NCBI GenBank assembly: GCA_045593905.1
Contig: JAZNXL010000032.1
Coordinates: 1 to 5,011 of the forward strand
Reading direction: 5' to 3'
Source of the DNA: RGIG9041 sp045593905
GTDB lineage: Bacteria > Bacillota > Clostridia > Oscillospirales > QAKW01
Length of the DNA: 5,011 nt
The notes below the pieces were generated by a model. That model did not search any database and was not told the origin of the DNA. It worked only from the letters and a program-made list of their open reading frames with translations. The position numbers and the translations under genes are program-made. Numbering within the stretch: position 1 is the first letter of the stretch; every line of letters starts with the position of its first letter. Positions 1 through 5,011 of the stretch are shown here, one piece after another.

Positions 1-732
1 ACAGCTGTTTACACCAAAAAAGAGGTTGAACAGCCCAAACCCGAACCCGAACCCGAACCTACACCTGAACCTAAGCCCGAACCCGAAGCCAAACCCGAGG
101 GCGAACCTACACCTGAACCCAAACCCGAACCCGAGGTAGAAATTGTTGATACCAAAGAAATATTTACCGACGTTGCAAAAGACGAATGGTATAAAGAATA
201 CGTTGACTATGCATACTCACACAAACTTCTCGTTGGTGTGAGCGATAAAGAGTTTGGTACAAACGAAGCACTCACACGCGGTATGTTTGTAACCGTTCTT
301 GCCCGTATCGCAGGTATCGACACAGGTGCCGACGCTAACAAAGCTGCAGCAGAGGTATTTACCGACGTTAAAGCAGGCGAGTACTACTCAAAGGCTGTTG
401 AGTGGGCAAAGACAAACAAAGTTGTTGCAGGCTATGAGGACGGAACATTCAGAGCTGACGACAAAGTTACCCGCGAAGAGCTTTGCAAAATGCTTGTAAA
501 CTACGTAGAGTTTGCAAAGGTAACATTAAAAGACGATAAAGATGCTATCAACTTTGCCGATGCTGATAAAATCAGTGATTGGGCAAAATCAGCAGTTACC
601 GCTTGTCAAAAAGCAGGTATTATTGTTGGCTACAACGAAGGCTCAAAGGTTTACTTTAAACCTCAGGACAATGCAATTCGTGCCGAGGGTAGCGTTATCC
701 TTGCAAAATTCCATTCGGAATACGTAAAATAA
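1..732 (+). CDS. Partial SLH-domain surface protein (C-terminal 243 residues)
   Basis: The reading frame is open from the first base, so the true start is upstream; the GTG at 238 lies inside the first SLH domain and is not a start. Visible residues 1-10 are the tail of an unknown domain, 11-47 a Pro/Glu/Lys/Thr linker, and EVEIVD joins it to three SLH domains starting near residues 55 (FTDV), 120 (FTDV) and 185 (FADA). Each SLH has the expected aromatic WY/YY or WA position and a TRAE-like motif: LTRGM, VTREE and AIRAE. In known families, SLH triplets bind pyruvylated secondary cell-wall polysaccharide and hold exported proteins on the cell surface. The protein ends in FHSEYVK, close to the YHSEYIN of the CotH-SLH protein downstream, so the two are paralogous at the C-terminus. 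The catalytic or binding domain is outside the window, so the overall function is unknown. Anchoring is confident; everything else is open. Confidence 0.93.
   Translation, partial: TAVYTKKEVEQPKPEPEPEPTPEPKPEPEAKPEGEPTPEPKPEPEVEIVDTKEIFTDVAKDEWYKEYVDYAYSHKLLVGVSDKEFGTNEALTRGMFVTVLARIAGIDTGADANKAAAEVFTDVKAGEYYSKAVEWAKTNKVVAGYEDGTFRADDKVTREELCKMLVNYVEFAKVTLKDDKDAINFADADKISDWAKSAVTACQKAGIIVGYNEGSKVYFKPQDNAIRAEGSVILAKFHSEYVK
34..135 (+). repeat. Pro-Glu linker-coding repeat
   Basis: This is low-complexity coding DNA built on CCC-GAA type codon pairs, giving a Pro at nearly every second residue. A 17-base word, GAACCTACACCTGAACC, occurs at 55-71 and again at 103-119, 48 bases apart, so EPTPEPKPEPE appears twice. 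Unlike the matching linker in the CotH-SLH gene, it is interrupted by Lys, Thr, Ala and Gly. It probably forms an extended spacer between the missing N-terminal domain and the wall-bound SLH domains. Confidence 0.85.
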
Positions 733-735
733 TAT

Positions 736-764
736 AAAAAAGCACTCGAAAGAGTGCTTTTTTT
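736..764 (+). terminator. Intrinsic terminator after SLH gene
   Basis: Six A residues (736-741) precede GCACTC (742-747), a GAAA tetraloop (748-751) and GAGTGC (752-757), followed by seven T residues (758-764). The GC-rich core is 6 bp, extended to about 12 bp by A-U pairs, with a stable GNRA loop. It starts 3 bases after the TAA stop. The A-run on the left means it could also work on the opposite strand. Confidence 0.93.
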
Positions 765-765
765 A

Positions 766-794
766 TTGTATATTTTGTTTTGCTGTGTTACAAT
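766..794 (+). promoter_or_regulatory. Candidate extended -10 promoter for the transporter gene
   Basis: TTGTAT (766-771) and TACAAT (789-794) are separated by 17 bases, and a TG one base before the -10 (786-787) gives the extended form TGTTACAAT. The -10 matches the sigma-A consensus at 5 of 6 positions, the -35 at only 3 of 6. Transcription would begin near 801, leaving a leader of only about 13 bases that carries the ribosome binding site GGAGGGG (802-808). The promoter directly follows the upstream terminator, as expected for an independent unit, but the weak -35 and short leader keep confidence low. Confidence 0.4.
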
Positions 795-813
795 GTAGCG
801 CGGAGGGGAAAAG

Positions 814-2070
814 ATGAAAACATTTAGTCCAAAACTATTTACAACACTTAAAAACTATAGCTTAAAAGATTTTTCGGCCGATGCAGTGGCAGGCGTTATT
901 GTTGCAATTATTGCGCTTCCGCTTTCAATAGCGCTGGCAATAGCATCAGGTGTTTCGCCCGAAAAGGGACTTTACACCGCAATTATTGCAGGTCTTGTAA
1001 TAGGTCTTCTCGGCGGCAGCCGTGTTAATATTTCAGGCCCTACCGCTGCTTTTGCAACCATCGTTGCGGGCGTTGTTGCAACTCACGGAATTTCGGGACT
1101 TGTGCTCGCTACCGTTATGGCGGGTATTATGCTAATACTTATGGGCGTTTTAAGACTCGGCTCACTTATAAGGTTTATACCCACCTCAATCACAGTCGGC
1201 TTTACTGCGGGTATTGCAGTTACAATTGTAATCGGTCAGATTAAAGACTTTTTAGGTCTTACCTTTAAAGAGGGCACTGTTGCCATTGAAACCGCCGAAA
1301 AAATTGAGGCGATAGCGCACTCAATTACAACTCTTAACCCGTGGGCGCTCGGCGTTGGTATTTTGTCACTTGCGGTACTTATTGCGTGGCCAAAAATAAA
1401 CAAAAAAATTCCTGCATCGCTTATTGCGGTTGTGGTTGGTATTGCGGTTGTTTTAGCGTTTTCGCTCAAGGTAAACACAATCGGCGACCTTTATCAGATT
1501 TCGAGCTCGCTTCCGGCATTTGCACTCCCCGAATTTAGCGTGGACAAGGTTATGGCAGTTTTACCAAGCGCGTTTACAATAGCAATTCTTGCAGGTATTG
1601 AGTCGCTTTTATCCTGCGTTGTATCCGACGGTATGATTGGCGACAAACACAACTCTAACACCGAGCTTATCGCGCAGGGCGTAGGTAACATTTGCTCAGG
1701 TCTTTTTGGTGGTATCCCTGCAACAGGCGCAATCGCGCGTACTGCTGCAAACGTTAAAAACGGCGGCAAAACTCCCGTTGCTGCAATAATTCACGCGGTA
1801 GTGCTCCTTTTAATACTTGTTGTACTTATGCCGTATGCGGCGTATATCCCAATGCCTGTAATTGCTGCAATACTGTTTATTGTAGCGTACAATATGAGCG
1901 AGTGGCGTCACTTTGTACATCTTGTAAAAACCGCGCCCAAGACCGATGTTTTAGTGCTTATTGTAACCTTTGTGCTAACAGTTGTGTTTGACCTTGTTGT
2001 TGCAATTGCGGTAGGTATGGTAATACATCTTTTATTTATGTTAATAAACAAATTAAAAAAGACAGCGTAA
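814..2070 (+). CDS. SulP/SLC26-family anion transporter lacking a STAS domain
   Basis: This 418-residue, highly hydrophobic protein starts at an ATG placed 5 bases after GGAGGGG (802-808). SulP hallmarks appear in order: DAVAGVIVAIIALPLSIALA (residues 23-42, first membrane segment), GLYTAIIAG (52-60), GGSRVNISGPTAAF (67-80, the half-helix region near the substrate site), the TM8-type segment AILAGIESLLSCVVSD (257-272, with Glu263 at the position of a conserved binding-site acid), and GGIPATGAIARTAANVKNGG (299-318). SulP proteins move sulfate, bicarbonate, other oxyanions or dicarboxylates across the cytoplasmic membrane, often with Na+ or H+; the substrate cannot be told from sequence here. 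Most bacterial members are roughly 500-600 residues and end in a cytoplasmic STAS domain. This one stops soon after the last membrane helix (INKLKKTA), and no STAS-like sequence follows. The frame is intact, so it is probably a natural short form rather than a pseudogene. Its stop codon lies inside its terminator hairpin. Confidence 0.93.
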   Translation: MKTFSPKLFTTLKNYSLKDFSADAVAGVIVAIIALPLSIALAIASGVSPEKGLYTAIIAGLVIGLLGGSRVNISGPTAAFATIVAGVVATHGISGLVLATVMAGIMLILMGVLRLGSLIRFIPTSITVGFTAGIAVTIVIGQIKDFLGLTFKEGTVAIETAEKIEAIAHSITTLNPWALGVGILSLAVLIAWPKINKKIPASLIAVVVGIAVVLAFSLKVNTIGDLYQISSSLPAFALPEFSVDKVMAVLPSAFTIAILAGIESLLSCVVSDGMIGDKHNSNTELIAQGVGNICSGLFGGIPATGAIARTAANVKNGGKTPVAAIIHAVVLLLILVVLMPYAAYIPMPVIAAILFIVAYNMSEWRHFVHLVKTAPKTDVLVLIVTFVLTVVFDLVVAIAVGMVIHLLFMLINKLKKTA

Positions 2071-2084
2071 GCTGTCTTTTTTTT
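2055..2084 (+). terminator. Intrinsic terminator overlapping the transporter stop codon
   Basis: Six A residues (2055-2060), GACAGC (2061-2066), the tetraloop GTAA (2067-2070), GCTGTC (2071-2076) and eight T residues (2077-2084) form a strong hairpin with a GNRA loop. The transporter's TAA stop (2068-2070) is three of the four loop bases, and its last four sense codons supply most of the left arm plus the first loop base. The A-run makes it potentially bidirectional. The same stem recurs after the CotH-SLH gene with the loop reversed. Confidence 0.93.
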
Positions 2085-2085
2085 G

Positions 2086-2114
2086 TTGCAATAAAATGCG
2101 AATTATTATATAAT
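2086..2114 (+). promoter_or_regulatory. Sigma-A type promoter of the CotH-SLH gene
   Basis: TTGCAA (2086-2091) and a perfect TATAAT (2109-2114) are separated by exactly 17 bases in very AT-rich DNA. The -35 begins two bases after the T-run of the transporter terminator. Transcription should begin near 2121, giving a leader of about 25 bases before the TTG start. This is the best promoter in the window and supports separate transcription of the large surface protein. Confidence 0.75.
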
Positions 2115-2118
2115 AATT
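2101..2118 (+). repeat. 18-bp perfect AT palindrome over the -10 box
   Basis: AATTATTATATAATAATT is a perfect inverted repeat with no spacer, formed entirely of A and T and containing the TATAAT box. By symmetry a second TATAAT is read on the minus strand at 2105-2110. It could be an operator for a dimeric regulator, a melting-prone promoter core, or a chance product of AT-rich sequence; nothing here decides between these. Confidence 0.5.
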
Positions 2119-2130
2119 TTATTAAAATCA

Positions 2131-2138
2131 AAAGGAGA
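2131..2138 (+). promoter_or_regulatory. Ribosome binding site that fixes a TTG start at 2146
   Basis: AAAGGAGA has its GGAG core at 2134-2137. Two in-frame TTG codons follow. The one at 2140 is only 2 bases from the core, too close for initiation, while the one at 2146 is 8 bases away, a normal distance, and gives a typical signal peptide beginning MKRIL. The start at 2146 is therefore preferred. Confidence 0.8.
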
Positions 2139-2145
2139 TTTGATA

Positions 2146-4926
2146 TTGAAAAGAATTTTAGTATGCATTATTACAGCTGTTATTTTATTATCGGCACTCG
2201 GTACGTTTTCGTTTGCAAATGAGCAAATATTTACTGCCGACAGCTTTAAAATAGGTGAAAAAGAGATAGCCTTTAAAAACGGCTATTTTTGTTTAACTGC
2301 CGATGACGATGTAACAGGTGTTACAATAAACTTCCCCGAAGGTACTGTGCTTACAGGCAGTGTTGAAAACGCTGAAATTACCGTGAGCACTCAGCCGATT
2401 GACCTTACCGAAATTTTCGGTAATACGGATGATGGCGGTTTTTTTACAATAACTGCAACTCATCCCGACTACACAATTGCTGACTTAAGTTTTACTAAAG
2501 TTTCAAAATCGTTCCCTAAGCTTGAGGTGTTTTTTACCGACGGCAACGATATTGATTATATAAACCTAAGTCAACTAAATATTGCAAAGGGTTATCTTGT
2601 AAAAACTGACTCGCGCGGTGAGAGTGAGCAGATACAAATTAAAAAGTTCCAAGGCCGCGGAAACTTTTCGTGGCACGGTTGTACAAATGGCAAAAAACCG
2701 TATAAGATTAATCTTGACCAAAAATTTTCGCTTATTAACGGTGTGTCTGCTGATAAAAAATGGGCGCTTTTAAATATGAACGTTAATAATAACACCGGTC
2801 TTTATGACATAATCGCTCATGTTTTTGCCGATGCTATGGGCGCTAATTTTAACCCCAGATGTGAAATTGTTGATTTGTATATAAACGACGAGTATCGCGG
2901 TGCATATATGATTATTGAGCGCGTTACTATTGGAAAAAACAGAATAAATATCAACGAGGCGGAGTATGAGGTAGAGGGTGACGATGATGATGACGCGCCC
3001 ACTACAAGAGTAGTTCAAAAATCGGGAATTAACGGCGTTAAAGGCGGTACAGGCGATGAAGGCGATAGTGCGCCTTTACATAGATGGGATATTCCCGATG
3101 CCACAAATACAGTAGTGTCTAACGACGACAGCGCAGATGCTGCGCTAAACGCGGGTATACAGGCATATCAGTACTCTTCAAAAGCCAAGCTTGCAAAAGA
3201 AGATGACGGCAGTTATGTGAATTTTGGCGGTGTGGTTATTGAGGTTAATCAGGTGTATGACACTTATTTAACCGACCCAAGCTTTTTTGTCACAAGACGC
3301 GGGCAGGCGTTTTCTGTAAAAGAACCCGAGTATCTTACTAAGCAACAAATTCAACAAATTGCTGTACACGTTCAGCAGTTAGAAGATGCGTTGTTTTCAA
3401 GTACAGGCTATAACAGTTTAAATAAGCATTATTCTGACTATATTGATACAGACTCATTTGCAAAGCATTTTCTTATTGATGCCTTTTTAGGAAACCGCGA
3501 CTTTATGGCATTAAGCGTTTATTTTTATATTGATGTTGATGCAAAAACAGGCGAAATTAAAGGCAAGCTTATATCTGAGCCCGTATGGGACTATGACGGT
3601 TCTGATATTAACACAACAAATTTTTATATTCCTACATGGAACTATGAAAACCACTATGCAGCACAGTTTTTAAACAAGGCTGATTTTGTTCAAAAGCTTT
3701 ATGAATATTCAAAGGCTGGCAGTGATTTTCAATTAAAACTGCAGTCACTTATAAGTGGCGAGCTTAATAGCATAATAGAGAGTATCTATCCATCGCTTAA
3801 TGCAAGTCTTGCGCGTTGGAATGAAGAATTTATGCGCGGAACACCCGAGCAAATTCTCGATGGCTTAACAAACAGATATCAAAACTGGTACAACGATATT
3901 TTTACAAGCACAAATCTTTTAGGCGCTAAAGTTATAGCTACTGATAACGTTTTAACATTAGAGGCCGATGGCAGCTATGATGAAAGCAGTATAAAATGGT
4001 ATAAACTTAACAATGACGGAACATCGCAATTAAAAGCCGAGGGCGAAAACTTTTTAGCAAACTACCAAGGTTATTATTATGCAACGGTTTCGGGCAATAA
4101 TATAGCGTATATTTCAAACGATAGTTTACCCGTAGAAATTTTGGGCACAAAAACTATTTTGCTTGTAACAAAAGCGGTATATATTGATGGCGAACCTGAA
4201 CCCGAACCTGAACCCGAACCTGAACCCGAGCCCGAACCCGAGCCTGAACCCGAGCCTGAACCCGAGCCTGAACCCGAACCCGAACCCGAGCCCGAGCCTG
4301 AACCCGAGCCTGAACCCGAGCCTGAACCCGAGGTCGAGCCTGAGGTCGAAATTGTTGACAGCTCAAAACTGTTTACCGATGTAAAAAGCGACAGCTGGTA
4401 CAAAAAGTACATAGACTATGCCGTAACACACAAAATATTTGTAGGTATGGGTGACAATAAGTTTTCACCCGATACCTATTTAACACGTGCGCAGTTTGTT
4501 CAGGTTTTTGCAAACCTTTCGGGTGTTGATACGTCAAACAAGAGCGTTCAGAGTGCGTTTAGCGACGTTAAAAGCGGTGAGTGGTACGCACCTGCTGTAA
4601 AATGGGCAACCGATAACGGTATTGTATACGGTATGGGTGACGGTACATTTGCACCCGACCAAAATATAACACGCGAACAAATGTGTGTTATGGTTGTAAG
4701 CTATACCGAAAACTATAAAAAACAAACTCTTGCTCAAAACATCGCGGCCGAAAAGTTTATCGACGACGAAGAAATTTCAGAGTGGGCAAAACAATCGGTA
4801 TATAAGTGTGCAAACGCAGGTGTTATTGTGGGCATGGGTGATAACAAATTCGCACCAAAGGCTTTTGCCGAGCGTTCACACGGCTCAACACTTTTTACAA
4901 ACTACCACAGCGAATATATAAATTAA
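2146..4926 (+). CDS. Secreted, SLH-anchored CotH-type protein kinase
   Basis: This 926-residue protein starts at TTG 2146. Residues 1-24 form a Sec signal peptide (KR, hydrophobic core, cleavage likely after FSFA). Residues 25-120 are a beta-rich region I do not recognise. About 124-586 resembles the CotH kinase family: FPKLEVFFTDG (123-133), FQGRGNFSW (168-176), KKPYKINL (183-190), KKWALLNM (204-211), VDLYINDEYRGAYMIIER (242-259), GGVVIEV (361-367), GNRD (449-452) and PVWDYD (479-484). The NxD and WDYD aspartates sit where the family places catalytic and metal-binding residues. CotH of Bacillus phosphorylates spore-coat proteins; related domains occur in clostridial secreted and cellulosomal proteins. 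Residues 590-680 look Ig-like. Then come 23 Glu-Pro dipeptides (683-728) and three SLH domains from 743, 805 and 871. It should be a wall-bound extracellular enzyme or binding protein. Kinase activity and target are inferred; neither spore nor dockerin signals were seen. It is probably transcribed alone from the promoter at 2086-2114. Confidence 0.92.
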   Translation: MKRILVCIITAVILLSALGTFSFANEQIFTADSFKIGEKEIAFKNGYFCLTADDDVTGVTINFPEGTVLTGSVENAEITVSTQPIDLTEIFGNTDDGGFFTITATHPDYTIADLSFTKVSKSFPKLEVFFTDGNDIDYINLSQLNIAKGYLVKTDSRGESEQIQIKKFQGRGNFSWHGCTNGKKPYKINLDQKFSLINGVSADKKWALLNMNVNNNTGLYDIIAHVFADAMGANFNPRCEIVDLYINDEYRGAYMIIERVTIGKNRININEAEYEVEGDDDDDAPTTRVVQKSGINGVKGGTGDEGDSAPLHRWDIPDATNTVVSNDDSADAALNAGIQAYQYSSKAKLAKEDDGSYVNFGGVVIEVNQVYDTYLTDPSFFVTRRGQAFSVKEPEYLTKQQIQQIAVHVQQLEDALFSSTGYNSLNKHYSDYIDTDSFAKHFLIDAFLGNRDFMALSVYFYIDVDAKTGEIKGKLISEPVWDYDGSDINTTNFYIPTWNYENHYAAQFLNKADFVQKLYEYSKAGSDFQLKLQSLISGELNSIIESIYPSLNASLARWNEEFMRGTPEQILDGLTNRYQNWYNDIFTSTNLLGAKVIATDNVLTLEADGSYDESSIKWYKLNNDGTSQLKAEGENFLANYQGYYYATVSGNNIAYISNDSLPVEILGTKTILLVTKAVYIDGEPEPEPEPEPEPEPEPEPEPEPEPEPEPEPEPEPEPEPEPEPEPEPEVEPEVEIVDSSKLFTDVKSDSWYKKYIDYAVTHKIFVGMGDNKFSPDTYLTRAQFVQVFANLSGVDTSNKSVQSAFSDVKSGEWYAPAVKWATDNGIVYGMGDGTFAPDQNITREQMCVMVVSYTENYKKQTLAQNIAAEKFIDDEEISEWAKQSVYKCANAGVIVGMGDNKFAPKAFAERSHGSTLFTNYHSEYIN
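4192..4332 (+). repeat. Glu-Pro tandem repeat (23 uninterrupted EP units)
   Basis: A six-base unit, GA(A/G)CC(C/T), repeats in frame and encodes 23 consecutive Glu-Pro pairs plus a final Glu. At the DNA level a 12-base unit CCCGAGCCTGAA occurs three times in a row at 4237-4272 and again at 4291-4326, so a block about 54 bases long appears to have been duplicated. Unit loss or gain keeps the reading frame. The product is an extended, strongly acidic stalk between the enzyme and the SLH anchor. Long open frames rich in Gly-Ser on the other strand are by-products of this repeat. Confidence 0.95.
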
Positions 4927-4953
4927 AAAAGACAGCTTACGCTGTCTTTTTTT
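4925..4953 (+). terminator. Intrinsic terminator after the CotH-SLH gene
   Basis: Six A residues (4925-4930), GACAGC (4931-4936), loop TTAC (4937-4940), GCTGTC (4941-4946) and seven T residues (4947-4953) form the hairpin. The last two bases of the TAA stop are the first two A residues of the left arm. The core 16 bases are the exact reverse complement of the transporter terminator core, while the flanking A and T runs match it directly. It is probably active in both directions. Confidence 0.92.
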
Positions 4954-4962
4954 ATGCAGTAG

Positions 4963-5011
4963 GTAGCTAAATTAAATTCGTATTAAGCTGACCGAAGGTC
5001 AATTTAGCTAC
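4963..5011. repeat. Nested inverted repeat at the end of the window
   Basis: GTAGCTAAATT (4963-4973) is the exact reverse complement of AATTTAGCTAC (5001-5011). Inside it, TGACC (4989-4993), GAA and GGTCA (4997-5001) form a second small hairpin stacked directly against the right arm, with about 15 unpaired bases on the left. No T-run is visible, so it does not read as a terminator within the window. It could be a structured leader or small RNA element, an end of a small mobile repeat, or a protein site. The rest of the intergenic region from 4954 shows no gene. Confidence 0.6.

Noticed and set aside
34..135. Possible CRISPR array at the short repeated words
   Set aside because: The repeats are in-frame Pro-Glu codons with no unique spacers of constant length.
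238..732. A separate short gene beginning at GTG 238
   Set aside because: The frame is open back to base 1 and the GTG lies within an SLH domain whose first half (FTDV, WYKEY) is upstream, so it is internal.
1236..1769. Minus-strand open frames within the transporter gene
   Set aside because: They overlap a complete SulP coding region, resemble no known family, and lie opposite hydrophobic codons that often leave the antisense strand open.
4184..4384. Plus-strand frame rich in Asn-Pro-Leu repeats overlapping the EP stalk
   Set aside because: It is a shifted reading of the same six-base repeat; the Glu-Pro frame is continuous with a signal peptide, CotH motifs and SLH domains.
4077..4412. 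Minus-strand frame encoding a long Gly-Ser repeat
   Set aside because: It is the antisense reading of the Glu-Pro codon repeat in a well-supported gene, with no ribosome binding site or promoter of its own seen.
4963..5011. Integron attC-type recombination site
   Set aside because: The inverted repeat lacks the RYYYAAC and GTTRRRY core sites, and no integrase is present in the window.

Overview
The window looks like chromosomal DNA from a low-to-moderate GC, Gram-positive-type anaerobe, probably an uncultured or gut Clostridia-like Firmicute. The reasons are C-terminal SLH triplets for cell-wall anchoring, strong GGAG ribosome binding sites, a TTG start codon, A-rich/U-rich intrinsic terminators and AT-leaning codons. 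The species cannot be named from the sequence. All genes lie on the plus strand. No RNA gene, CRISPR array, transposase or phage gene was seen.

Layout: (1) 1-732 is the 3' end of a gene for a surface protein, with a Pro/Glu-rich linker and three SLH domains; its start lies outside the window. It ends at a hairpin terminator (736-764). (2) 814-2070 encodes a 418-residue SulP/SLC26-type anion transporter with the membrane domain but no C-terminal STAS domain. Its stop codon sits in the loop of its own terminator (2055-2084). (3) A good promoter (TTGCAA-17 bp-TATAAT, 2086-2114) and an AAAGGAGA ribosome binding site lead to a large secreted protein at 2146-4926. It has a signal peptide, an N-terminal beta-rich region, a CotH-type kinase domain, a probable Ig-like segment, 23 uninterrupted Glu-Pro dipeptides and three SLH domains. 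It ends at a terminator (4925-4953) almost identical to the one after the transporter, with the loop reversed. (4) The last 50 bases hold an 11-bp inverted repeat with a smaller hairpin nested inside.

Each gene has its own terminator and the second and third have promoter candidates, so this looks like three adjacent single-gene units rather than one operon. The two SLH proteins are clear paralogues over their C-terminal ~190 residues, sharing the EVEIVD junction and the HSEY ending, so the locus probably arose partly by duplication of a surface-anchor module. The most interesting product is the CotH-SLH protein, a predicted kinase displayed outside the cell on a stiff acidic Glu-Pro stalk. 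The transporter has no obvious functional link to either neighbour.
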